A model generated the notes under the pieces. It was not told the DNA's origin. It saw only the letters and a program-made list of their open reading frames with translations, and ran no database searches. The position numbers were made by a program, and so were the translations under genes. This document shows positions 22,176 to 33,743 of a stretch of 64,000 bases of DNA, piece by piece; the stretch's first letter is position 1; each line of letters starts with the position of its first letter. The stretch is taken from assembly GCA_016647705.1 (NCBI GenBank), contig CM028334.1:7411546-7475545 (forward strand). The letters are read 5' to 3'. Source of the DNA: Eucommia ulmoides (taxonomy: Eukaryota > Streptophyta > Magnoliopsida > Garryales > Eucommiaceae).

Positions 22176-23680
22176 CATTAACAGGATTATATTTTTTAAA
22201 TTAGTATCGATATTTTATTTGTCTACAATTTTAATATCTTAAATTATAATTTAAAGAAGCAAAATCAATTTGTTATTGAATTTTTAGTCTAAAAACAGAT
22301 AGTTAAACCCTTGGTGTGGTTAATCTGGAAAGCTTATTCTCATCCTATCTTCCAAAAAAACAAAAAAAAAACACATTGATAATATCGAAGTCATTGATTT
22401 TCATGCCATTTTGAGCTGGACTTTGTAAGCTATTTTTCTGTAAGATAACAAAGGCAAAATATGTTGTTTTGATCTCTAAAGCATCTATGGGAATTGAAGA
22501 ATGGGAATTATACATGAGGTAGGTGGGTGGGAATTTATATGGATTTTAAGATTTTTTTTTTTGTTAAAAATTATACAATTATTTTTGCAAATTTAACATT
22601 TATTTTAATCAAACAAAATTTAAAATATTAATAGTGATTTTAAAATAAAAATAAAAACGTGCTCAACACCTGACCTTCTAATAGTAATATTTTCGTTACA
22701 TCATCCCTCCATTAAAACTAAAATATCTCTATTAGAAAGCAACGTGTTGAGAATCAAGTATTTTTCGTCTAAAATCAACAGTAACACATTTTTCACTTTA
22801 CGATTTGAAATAAATGTAGAACTCGACGATCAAATGTACAATTTGACAAATTTCAGGATCCGGATGAACACCTAGGTTTTATTTTAGTGAACAAAAATGT
22901 AATTTCCCATAATAAAGAAACAAAACATCAGAACATTGACTATCCTACTTTTTGTTTTGCTGGCTTTAGTGCAGGCCAATGGATTAAAAAATAGGGTTTA
23001 TTTTTTATTATTTGAGAATAATATTGAATCGATGCTTGAATAAAAAATATACGAGTTTAATTAAAAGAAAAAATCATATTGAATTGAAAAGTGAAAAAAA
23101 AATTAATTTAAGAATTTGTCTATTGCAATTCACTATTCATTCAACTCACTTAATATAATAATTTTTCGAGAAATCTAATAATTCTCTCAAAAATTTAAAG
23201 TCACCATACGTCATAAAAATTATTATAATATTTTATTTAAAAAAATTACGATATTTGAGCATTTTTTCTTGAGCTATAGGAGATAAAAGTCTCATATAAT
23301 TCTCAGAGGGGAGTACCTCCTATCTCAAGAAAAGAGCAAAACCATACGCCATTGGAATGAGAATGAGGACTCGGCACCATGGACCTCCATCTCTTCCTCT
23401 CCTGGTCTCCATATGTTTGGTGGAGCTGGTAGTGAAATACAAGAGTCTTTCGTTTTGTCTTTCGCAGAGTATTAAATCCTGAGCTCATTCTAGAGACTTT
23501 GCTTTCCTCATAATTTAAAATTCTCCTTTTAACATCAAAGTGGTCTTCATTTAATATAGTAACTTTGAATTTCTGAAAAAAATAAAATACTACATAGACA
23601 GTATGACTAAAAATTTAAACTATTCACCAGAACCCTTAATTTAATTAAAATTTAAACTTATTTTAGAAACAATCAAGGAT

Positions 23681-23705
23681 TTTTTTTTTTTGGGGGGGGG
23701 GGGGG
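23681..23705. repeat. T11G14 homopolymer pair
   Basis: A T run passes straight into a G run, the same pattern as at 290-316 and 63257-63298. Confidence 0.85.
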
Positions 23706-25962
23706 AGGGTGGCGGCGGCACAACAAGAGACAAACATATAGGTATCACTAGAAAGTCATTTCCCCACTTGTTATTGTAGTGCATAAAACATCACATTAGT
23801 ACATTTGTCCTTGTTTACAAAAAAAGAAAGTAGTTGGACAAAAGAGTAATTCCACACAACCATCTACATGAGTTAGGCCAACCACAATAAACACCATCCC
23901 CGGCCACCGCCTATGTCTCCTTTAATAACAAAAAGAAAAATATTTAACATCCAAAAAAAAGGATTGATTGCACAAACGTCTATTGATCCAAACTACATTC
24001 TACTAATAAATTAGGACAGTTTTTATTTATATATATATATATATATTTTTAAATTTAAGGGTAATGGAGGTATGTGATTAGATTATGAAAGTTTTTTTAG
24101 AAAAACTTTACATAAAAATTGTATCGACATTAGAACTGAAGATACTCTTGATGAAACATGTGAGGACGCACACTACAATCTCTAGAAGGTAGAAAAATTG
24201 GTAAAGTATAGAATAGGTAAAATAAAAAAAAAATATGAGAGCATTGTGAGATCCATGCCAGTCTAGGAATCGAACATACAAAAATATAACAGAAAATTAA
24301 GTAGATCTGTAAAAAAAATTTGTAGAGCAAGGTAAAAAATGAAGTTCTCACCAGAAAGATGTCAAAAAGCAGTTGACAGGAGCACTATTTGTTGTCGCTT
24401 CACTTTCACAGTCTCTATCACTGTCATTGTTGATCATTATCTTCACCACCGTTGTCGTTGCCAAATGAAATCCTAGAAAATTTAACACTCAGAGACGCTG
24501 ACAACTCCTCTCTCCCCCCCCAAAAAATATAATAATAATAATAAAAAAAAAATTCATGAATCACTATGATTTTTAGGTACAAATAATACACGAACATGGA
24601 AGCACAAAATATAGAGAAGGAATAATAGTAATTACATCCACCGGTAGAGGATTCATGAAAGTCTTAGGGAGATTGTTGTCGTTCGATTAAGAGTTGCGGG
24701 TGAAAGGAATTCACTATACAAACAGGGGAGAAAAAGGAGAAGGTCAATACATAACAAAAAAGATCGATATAATGAGGATTTTGTCTTACGATCGAATGAA
24801 TTTCACTGTTGTCCTTAATTGTTACTTCTGAGATGTAGATGGATTTTTATCTCCCAAAATCAAATAAATTCTATCATTCTCTTTAATTGGAACTTTAGAA
24901 TGAAAATGGTCAGAATATACTCCTTCCAAATTCTAAGCCTTAATTGGTGGGATTAAAGTTGTTTTCAACTTTTAACTGTTGGTGAAATTATAACAATAAA
25001 AACGAGATCTTAAAATACATATAAATGACAATAAAAGTATTAAATATGATGTGCTAACTATATGCAAAATAAGGAGAAGTAAGAAAAATAATTTTGGACA
25101 CTCTTATTCATTTGAAACCTTAATGTCACGTGCTCACAACGTGTCTATGATACCATTTATCACGGGCTCACATCTTCGCAACGCAACTGTCCATGCGACA
25201 CCCATGGGATTAAGCTTGCCTTTATATAAAATATTGACTGGTTTTGCCCTGTCTCGGCCTCATCAAGAGAGCAAACCTAGTTCCCGATCAATTTATGCAG
25301 GGGTGGCCATGCCGCTCTTCTTTTAACAAGTCCTCAACCAAACATACTCTCCAAACTTAATTGGGTTAGTATGCCCCGACTCTGAAGGGACGCCTAGGGT
25401 CGTATCATTGACATTTGCTTAAATGAGAGCCGCATATCAGCACCATAATTCTCTAGTCAACATGCATTCACGTTCTGTATTGTCATGTCAAAAAATGTTC
25501 CGCCGATTAAGCTCTCACTTTTAGGAATTTCGATCTTTCAATTTTTAAGATTTTTTAAAAATATTTTTTATGATATGAAATTATTTACAACCCACCTTAG
25601 AATCTACTCTTACAAGTTACAACCAATATTTACTGTTCACATTAAAATACAGTATTCCTATGAATATTTATTTACTGCCATCATTACATGAAGACAATAG
25701 TCAAGTAAGATATAAAAGACAAAACCAACATCAACAACCTTCTTTAAATCCATCAACAAAAAGGCATCCCCACATAACACAAGAAAAAGAACTAAAAACA
25801 ATTTCCTCTTAAAAATACTTCTGCCAAACGTCTCTCCCAATGATCACAACACTCAATTCCATGCTTCCTTCCCCATTCGTCTCCTTCTTTCTTCCCCTTC
25901 TTCTTCACAACACAAAGTTTCTCTCAAAACTCTAATTCTTCCTCTAAAACAAACCTATAAAA

Positions 25963-28900
25963 ATGTCTTCCACAAACTCATCGACTCATCGGGTAGTCGT
26001 TAAGGCGGTTTTGGCCACGGCCGGCACAACCCTAGTTGTTGTCGGCGTCGTCTTCTGCTTCGTCTATTGGTTTCATTCGGCTAGAAAAAATCGCCGGAAA
26101 AATCGAAAAAATTCGAGTTTTCGCCGGGAAGAGTCAACGGTGACTTGCCAAGACTTCAGGCAACACGGCAGAACCCTAAGAGGAGTGATTGTCGACGAGA
26201 ACGGTTTGGATGTTCTTTATCTCCGAAAACATGAGGGTGACAGGCAATTAACGAGCTGTTTTTCCAAGGTTTGGTTTAATCCCATGGATGAAGAGGAAAA
26301 ACCCAAAACTTTGGAGCCAATTCAAGAAGTTCCGTTGCTTCTTGAGTCTGAAAAATCATTTTCGCCGCCTGCAACACCACCGCCGCCACCTCCACCACCA
26401 CCACTGAAAAGGGTACCGAATCCACCTCCACCACCACCACCGCCGCCGCCAAAAGTCCGAAATAACCCTCCGCCGCCACCTCCATTACTCAAAACCGGCG
26501 GTTTGGCCTCTTCATTGAAACCTCCAACGGCACCACCCAGAAAAGGGAAATCAATCAGCACCAAAAGAGATGAAAGTCCGATGAGGCTGAAGCCATTGCA
26601 TTGGGATAAAGTAAACACGAACACTGATCATTCAATGGTCTGGCATGAGATCAACCATGGTTCTTTTCGGTAAGTCAGTCTCAAATTACTTTTTAATATT
26701 TTTTTGGCTAGATTGCACTTTGAACCCCTAAAGTCTAGAAGCAATTGCATGTTTCCTCTTGATGTTTTAATTTTTGGAAACCCAATTTTTCGTCTAAGTA
26801 AAGGACAAAGTGCATGGAAATTTATATTTCAGGAGTGCAAAGTGTAATAAATTTTTTTATTAACTTTAACGATAAAATTGGCTGGTTAATTGGATCAAAC
26901 TGATACGAAAAACAAACTTCGAGATAATGCATTACAAAATTAAAAAAAGATAGTAAGTGGAAGGTCCTAATAACGACACCAAATTAATAAAAAATTTCCA
27001 ACCAAATAATTACTTTAGTTTTAGTTCCATCTATTAGATTGTATAGAAACATTGATGATCCAATTTGGATTTCATTACCAATCGCAACCCCACTGCTGCC
27101 AATTGCGGGATTCTAACTGCCATATGCCGATAACCGTCGATCGCCAAAACTCTGATCATCGATTGCCGGAATTATATTTAGTTATGTTCAACTAGTTTTT
27201 TGTAATTTTCTTAATATATATTTTAGTTACAATTTTTTAGTCATTCAACTAATTTTTCGATTGTCGTTCGCCGAAAATTTATGTGAATATAACTAAAAAA
27301 ACACTTAAAATGTAACTAAAAAAATAGTTACATGTAACAAAAAAATTTTGGCGATCGATGGTCGGACTTTGGCAACCAGAGGCTTGGAATCTGATGTTGG
27401 GCGGCGGCGGGTGGCGACAGAATGTGCTGACGTTGTTAGTTGATGCAAACCTTAATTGGTAACATTTAATCGGTAATATAAGGGAGCGTTGACAATGAAA
27501 CTAAAAACACAAATCATAACATAATTAAAAAATTTAGACTCAAATAAAAATAAAAATAGAATAAACTATAGATTAAACTCTCTATTCGGACTACTGACCA
27601 AGTATCCCAAAGTAAAATATCAAAGGACAACTAGGGGTACAAGGTGATATTAAACTTTTCTTTTTCCAATTCCTCCCACTGATTTCTGTTTCTCAATCCA
27701 CCAGCGTTGATGATGAACTCATGGAAACCCTGTTTCGATACAACCCAACAAACAGAAGATCAAAATCGCCAGAAGCAAACACGACGTTAGACTCGAATTC
27801 ACCGGCTCAAATCTTCATCCTTGATCCCCGGAAATCACAGAACACGGCAATCGTTCTCAAATCAATCACCGTTTCGCGAAAAGAAATCGTCGAATCTCTG
27901 CTCGACGGCCGTGGTCTCAGCGCCGACACACTAGAGAAACTCACCAAAATTGCTCCGACCAAAGAAGAAGAATCTAAACTCCTCAAATTCTCCGGTAATC
28001 CAACAAAACTAGCCGACGGCGAGTCCTTCCTCTACCACGTTCTCCGAGCAGTTCCCTCTGCTTTCATCCGGCTAAACGCCATGCTTTTCCGATCAAACTA
28101 CGACCCGGAAATCCTCCACCTCAAGGAATCTCTACAAACACTCGAATCGGCTTGTAAGGAGCTCAGAGCCCGTGGCGTGTTCTTCAAGCTTCTCGAAGCG
28201 ATTCTGAAGGCCGGAAATCTCATGAACGCCGGAACTCCAAGAGGTAACGCCCAAGGGTTTAACCTTTCTACTTTCCGGAAACTCTCTCATGTGAAAAGCG
28301 GCGACGGGAAAACGACTCTTCTTCACTTCGTCGTCGAACAAGTCGTCCGATCCGAGGGTAAACGGCGATTAATCAACCTCGTACAGGAGAACGACGAAAG
28401 AGAAAGAGAGAGAGAGTGTCTGAAACTAGGGTTACCCGTTTTGGGTGCCCTTGAAAATCAATTCTCCAACGTAAAGAAAGCGGCATTCATCGATTTCGAG
28501 AGCTTCATCAACATGGGTTCGATTCTTTCCGACCAAATCACCGAGATTAGGGTTCTTGTGACGAGGTGCGACCATGGCGAAAGAGTCGGATTCGTGAGAG
28601 AGATGAAGGATTTTTTAGAGGAGAGCGAGGAGGAGCTGCAAGTGGTTAAGGAAGAACAAGTGAGGGTGATGGAGATTGTGAAGAGAACATGTGATTATTA
28701 CCAGACAGGAGCTTCGAATAACAAAGGGGTCGACCCGATTCAATTGTTTGTGACTATTAAGGATTTCTTGGAAATGGTGGATCAAGCGTGTGCCGATATT
28801 GGGAGAAAGATTGAGAGGAGGAATCCGGCCAGTGTGGGGTCATCGCCGCCGCTTTCGCCTACGGCGAGAGTTTCGGAGAGGTTTCAGAACTTGCAGGCGT

Positions 28901-28971
28901 ATTTTCATGGTGGGAAAGAAGGGTCGTCGTCGTCTTCGTCTTGTTCTAGTGAAGTAGAGGATGGTTCCTAA
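25963..28971 (+). CDS. Class I formin, FH4/FH8-like, membrane-anchored, 2 exons
   Basis: Formins nucleate and extend actin filaments from profilin-actin. Exons are 25963-26669 and 27705-28971 with a GT-AG intron of 1035 bp and matching phase, giving 657 aa. An in-frame TAA at 25945-25947 precedes the start. In order: a membrane segment at about 15-38 (VLATAGTTLVVVGVVFCFVY) followed by basic residues; a conserved cytoplasmic block GVIVDENGLDVLYLRK (about 73-88) typical of the FH4/FH8 group; a proline-rich FH1 region at about 134-176; FH2 from about 207 (RLKPLHWDKV) to about 608, including GNLMNAGTPRGNAQGF; and a serine-rich acidic tail. FH4 and FH8 of Arabidopsis are about 760 aa and begin with a signal peptide and an outer proline-rich domain. 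Here both are missing, so the extracellular part is reduced to about 14 residues unless an unseen upstream exon supplies it. Confidence 0.95.
26713..26850. mobile_element. Possible small MITE in the formin intron
   Basis: GATTGCACTTTGAACCCC on the left and GGAGTGCAAAGTGTAAT on the right are roughly inverted. No target duplication was found, so this is tentative. A better member with similar termini lies at 61888-62166. Confidence 0.35.
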
Positions 28972-30308
28972 CCCAGAAATACTAAGAATCGCCTGTTTTT
29001 TTTTTCCTTTGTAATAATTCATTGGTTTGTTGATCAATTTAGATAAATAATCCCAAATAAATAGTGTAATTTATAATTTATTTTATTTTAATTTTGGCTT
29101 GACTATATATAGCTTAATTAATTTTGACTTATGTTTTAGTCTCATGATCAATACTCTCTTATACTTCCAATCAAATGATTTTAGTTAAGGTTTGTATCGT
29201 CTGTCGTCGGCGCCCGCCGTCCGACCACCGACTGTTTAATTTTTTTTTGGTAAAAAAAAGAGAAACAACAAAACTAAGGACTACACGAACGAACCTCATT
29301 CTTCATATCGGCTATCTTATACACTTGTAAAATAGAACAAGAAAATAAAACTACATTAAGATAATTTAAAAACGAATATAGCCTAATCCGGTTTTGTGTT
29401 TTAGCCGTTCGTGGTGGCCGTTCTTCTACCAAAATATTCAACAAATGTCAATGGAAAAAGGTACACCCAACCCACTGTTTCCGTCGAATCAAAAAAAGAG
29501 AAAAGAATAAGAATTGAAACTAAAAAAATGAACCAAGCCAAAAAAGTCTACCACTGCTTCCGAAATCCTTTTCATTTTAAACCCCCCAAATGTAATCATT
29601 AATGTCTCCATTTAATTTCTCCTAATTTCCTTTAATATTTTTTTTTGCCTTTAATAGCCTTCAATGCCCATCTTTTGTGTAACGGAATACACTGTCATAT
29701 TTAGGGACCAAGTTTGGTCTAGTCTGCTGACCCAATGCATGGGTTTTGGGTTTGGGCGCGATCCAGTGGGTAGGCGGATTGGATCGCGGGTACTAAATTG
29801 TTTTTGCCATTTTTTTTCACATTTCTTTATTTTCGATTTTAATCCTGCAAAAATAATAAATTGCATTATTACTAATTAAAAATTAATAAAAAATAATATC
29901 AAAAGTGTAGATTAAGAGTGAAAATTTAGTATAAAATTGAGAATGATCAAGTACATGCCCTTTTGACGAGACGACTGTGGTATAATTGGATAATAAAATC
30001 ACTTTTCGTATTTAAAAATTTACTTGACTCGCATCACGTTATAAAATAACCCATTTTAATAATCATTTTCTTTCCATATTTTAGTACGAAAATATAATTT
30101 GACAATTTACATAGAAGACAATACATTCATTTTATCGGTGTACGATCTTCATAATATAAAAATAATTTATGAATAAAGTATATTTATCAAACATCATCTT
30201 TTAAAATATAATATAAGTATAACCACATACTGAGCGAAAATAAAATTCCACAGTCATCATCGCAATAAAATAAATGTATTTCAATTAACCAATCAAATTA
30301 TTTTGATA
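28972..30308. other. Gene-free stretch after the formin gene
   Basis: It includes the formin 3' UTR at the start. I see no gene. The part from about 29945 to 30190 has a diverged direct copy at 32826-33050 on the other side of the Pack-MULE. Confidence 0.5.
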
Positions 30309-30559
30309 TATAATAAAGGGAAAAATACACTTTAAACTCTTTAGGTATTGACATATTTCTAAATGATCCATCTTCATTTGAGTGTTTCATTTAAAACCCT
30401 CTAGGTATTAACACATTTTTATTCGGTCCTTCTGTAAAAAAAATATGTTAAAACTAACATAATTTTAAGGGCAAAACAGTTTTTTTTTTTTTTTTTTTTT
30501 CATATATTTTTTTTTAATAATTTTTAATTACTTTTTAATCTTTTTTTTCTTTTCTTTTT

Positions 30560-30759
30560 GGGTTAGTGACACTTTATCCTCTGTGATTTAGTTGATTTGC
30601 ACTTATCCCATGTAGTCTTGATTTAGGTGCTTTTACCCTCCTATATCAAGTAGGTAAGTGGTTTAAAAATCTAACCATATGGGAGTAAGCGGCAATTTTT
30701 AAACCACAGGAGAATAAAATCTAAATCGGCCAAACAACAGAGATAAAGTGCTATTAACC
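30560..30759. mobile_element. Small nested Mutator-like element (200 bp)
   Basis: The left end GGGTTAGTGACACTTTATCC and right end GATAAAGTGCTATTAACC are inverted over most of each half. Flanks TTTCTTTTT (30551-30559) and TTTTTTTTT (30760-30768) are a possible 9-bp duplication in simple sequence. Its termini match the larger element at 38703-39793. Confidence 0.65.
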
Positions 30760-30934
30760 TTTTTTTTTTTTTTCATTTTCTTTTATTCTTTTCTCTATCT
30801 TCCTCCTTCCTTATTCATCCCTTCCTCTTTCCCTCTCTCTCTTTCTATTCCTCATTCCCTCCTTCACTCTACCCACCGACCGGAATAGGGGGTGGTTCCA
30901 CCCGCGCGAAAAATGGTGGAGGACGCTTGACCTT

Positions 30935-31791
30935 ATAAGCTTGTTTTTAACGGGAATCGTTTCTATTGGTCCACCGGGAACTGGACCGGGAACACATTCA
31001 CCGGTGTGCTGGAGATGACGATTCCCTATATCTACAGGTTCCATTTTAACGCGGCTTTCATCCCCGAGGCGTCGTTCGGGTACACCGAGATGTCCACGGA
31101 CAGTGGCGTCAAGCCACCGCTCACGCGTTTCTACGTCGACTCCTCCAGCCAGCTGAGGCAGTGGTCACCTTAGGTGGAAACCTGGACCAATTTCTGGTCG
31201 CAGCCGGAGAACCGGTACGGGGTCTACGGACTCTTTGAAAACATGGGTTTCTGTAATAGCAGACTCTTAACCCTCTGCAAATGTTTGTCCGGGTTTAAAC
31301 TCGTCGACACCGCCAGATGGGATGCATAAGATTTCTCCAATGGTTGTCGCCGGCAAGACAATAATCCCTGCAGCACAAACGACGGATTTGAGGAGGTCGG
31401 GACGGTAGCCTATGAAGGAGCAACAACATTCTCATTTTCAGGTAGCCAGAGTATATGCGAACAACAATGTTTGTCTAATTGTTCTTGCATTGGTCTGATT
31501 CACCCTGAGAAACCTAATCTGTGTAAGAACTTATACGGTCCAATCTTAAATCTTCGAAACCTCACTTCCAACAGTACCATTGATGAAGTACTGTATGTAA
31601 GAATTCAAACGGAGGATTCAAAGAAGAAGAGTAACATGAAAACCATGATTTTGATTATCTCAATTTGTGCGTCCATCGTGATTTTTTCATCTCTGGTAAT
31701 TTTGACCATGTTTGTTTTGAGGAAAATGAGAATCAAGACAAGGGAAAAAGAACAGGAACAAGAAGAAGCAGTCTTTTCTATCAACAGATGA
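30935..31791 (+). pseudogene. G-type lectin S-receptor-like kinase fragment (S-locus glycoprotein, PAN and membrane segments)
   Basis: One reading frame covers YKLVFNGNRFYWSTGNWTG, then TIPYIYRFHFNAAF, VETWTNFWSQPENRYGVYGL, a cysteine-rich CKCLSGFKLVD segment, the PAN-type stretch CEQQCLSNCSCIGLIHPE, and a membrane helix MILIISICASIVIFSSLVIL followed by basic residues, ending at a stop at 31789-31791. These are the middle of an S-domain receptor-like kinase, probably nearest the SD3 type. Two stops interrupt it: TAG at 31171 and TAA at 31327. The N-terminal lectin domain and the whole kinase are absent. It lies between the inverted ends of a Pack-MULE. I infer capture of a genomic or exonic segment of a host gene; it is not functional. 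Confidence 0.82.
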
Positions 31792-32496
31792 ATTCAACGG
31801 CGACATTCATCTGAAGCTTTAGCTTCGGCGGCTCTGCTTCAACACTGATTGCTTCATTTTCTCCCCCGTCCAATGGCCCTTCCGGCAAGAGAGAGAGAGA
31901 ATAGGTTGGGGTGATGTAATGGGTGGTGGGTTTCAACTTGTGGATTTAGCTGGAGGTGGGCAGAGGGTTTGTGTTGTTTAATCAAAAGATTTCTTCGAGT
32001 TTACGAATGAATAATTAGCTCTATTGTTTGCTTCTACCACTGTTCTAACAGTTTTGCAGAGAGAGAAAGCGACGGCGATCGCCGTTTCCATTGAAATCGG
32101 GTCCCGAACGGATCTATATCCATTTTTGTGCCTTATTTTGGACAAGAAAAAGCTCCGTCATTCTTGGTCCTTTCATCTAATTACCAAGGGAATTTACAGT
32201 CAGAAAAAGAGAGGGGGAATGAGGGAGAGAGGGAGGAAGAAGAAAGGAGGAAGAGGGAGAGGGAGAGAGGGAGGAAGAAGAAAGGAGGAAGAGGGAGAGA
32301 AAAAAATCATTAGAGAAACAAAAATTTGTAAAAAGAGTGTTTTCTCCATCTATTTTGACAATTTTTTTAATAGAAGGACAGAATAAAAACGTACTGATCT
32401 TTAGAAAGTTTAAAATAAATTGCTCAAACGGAAAAAGACTATTTAGAAATGTGTTAATATCTAAAGGGTTTAAAATGTACTTTTCTCTATAATAAA

Positions 32497-33110
32497 ATAT
32501 CACACACATATTTTTCTACTAACCATATGATCGTTTTACCTTACGATCGGGAGTTACGACGGTACTGTAACCTGTACAACTGTGCAATTTAAGATTGCTA
32601 TCAGTGTTAGGGACATTCAATATCTTTAATGGTAATAGTAAACATGATGGTATAAACTACCATATCAACAACATAATCAACTACCTGTAGGATTTGTCCT
32701 CCTGTCAGGTCTCAACATATTAACAACATATTTAACCACCTGCAGTACTTGCCCTCTTGTTAGGTCACAACACAATGTCCTACAGGATATGCCCTCTTTT
32801 AAAGATCAACCACATTACGTAGGACATGCCCTTCTAACGATACAACTATGGCATAGCGGGATAAAAATCATTTTCCATCTTTTAAAATTTTACTTGATAC
32901 ATTTAACATCATAAAACTTTCCATTTTAAGCAACATTTTTTTTTCTAATTTAATACAAAAATATAATTTGATAATTTATATAGAAGACAATAAACACCTT
33001 TAAATTGATCTTTTCAAAAACTTATTCTATGGTCCACAACACTCACCGAGCCAAAACTTATCAATGCAACAAATAGAAAATTATCTATTTATGTAATAGA
33101 TCTGATCCAA
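32497..33110. repeat. Degenerate short repeats and direct copy of an upstream segment
   Basis: About 32680-32850 has loose repetition of words like ACCTGTAGGATTTGTCCTCC and ACCTGCAGTACTTGCCCTC. From 32826 to 33050 the sequence is a diverged direct copy of 29945-30190 (shared words include ATGCCCTT, AAAATATAATTTGA and ATAGAAGACAATA). Confidence 0.5.
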
Positions 33111-33743
33111 GAAGAGTCTTGGTCCAAGAAGGGTGTTGGTCCGAGTTGGGGATGAGATTCAACTTGTCACTTGCACAAAAGATTTGTCGGGATAGACCCG
33201 GCGTGTCCCCTCTAGCACGAGAGTCATCGCTTAGGGGGAAAGATTTAAATGTGCTACAGTGAAAAAACTGAACAACTTTTATATACCTTTGGGCATTGGT
33301 ATGCCCTTCTTTATATAGGCAATAGATTGATTAGGATTTGGAGGATTAGGGGCCCAAGAAGGGATTAGGATCCTAATTTCGGCGCGTGACCAATGAGAGG
33401 GCGAGTAAAGGGTTTAAGATCATCGGCCTGGGCTTCCTGGCCCTTTTGCTGAGGCCCATAGGCGATGAGTTTCTGCAAGGGGACAAATGGGCCGACCCAT
33501 GATTCCAGAAGGATCTTTCCTGCAACCCACGGTGTGAAGAGTTTTCTTCTCTGCCTTTCCCGGATGGCCGGAGACGCGAAATGGGGCATTTTGTTGAGGA
33601 TCTTGTGGAGTTGATTTCTGAGATAGGTAGTGCCAGTCTGGGGATAACACCGAGATGGGGAGAGATTTCCCTATCTTGATGGCGGCTTACCTGCTCTTCC
33701 CGTAGAACGTCACTGGTGAGGCTCGGGGTGGCCGATACCCCTA
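33111..33743. other. Unassigned GC-richer block
   Basis: A block with a base composition unlike its surroundings, including TTTATATAGGCAATAG at about 33311 and GGGCCTGGGC-like words. It abuts the 3' side of a minus-strand gypsy-type fossil and may be part of another LTR element, but I found no partner repeat. Open frames of 70-136 aa on the minus strand overlap one another and match nothing I know. Confidence 0.35.

Larger units (their letters stand above)
19622..25962. other. Gene-free interval between B12D and the formin gene
   Basis: No coding region is supported in 6.3 kb. It contains the poly-C/poly-A run at 19624-19650, an R1 repeat copy, a SINE remnant, and TnGn at 23681-23705. A block at 25100-25480 is richer in GC than its surroundings and I could not assign it. 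The last few hundred bases must include the formin promoter and 5' UTR. Confidence 0.5.
30318..32487 (+). mobile_element. Pack-MULE carrying an S-domain receptor kinase fragment (2170 bp)
   Basis: Inverted ends of about 120 bp: left 30318-30445 starts GGGAAAAATACACTTTAAAC and right 32365-32487 ends TTTAAAATGTACTTTTCTC. An exact 9-bp direct repeat, TATAATAAA, flanks it (30309-30317 and 32488-32496). Long inverted ends with a 9-bp duplication define Mutator-like elements. No transposase is seen. The interior holds a smaller nested Mutator-like element (30560-30759), facing pyrimidine (30775-30870) and purine (32200-32310) tracts, and a fragment of a host receptor gene (30935-31791). Confidence 0.87.

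Noticed and set aside
26276-26624. Minus-strand glycine-rich open frames
   Set aside because: They are shadows of the proline codons of the formin FH1 region.
32024-32509. Open frames rich in Arg, Lys and Glu, or in Ser and Pro on the other strand
   Set aside because: Low-complexity GAGGGAGGAAGAAG tract near the right end of the Pack-MULE; the coding appearance is compositional.
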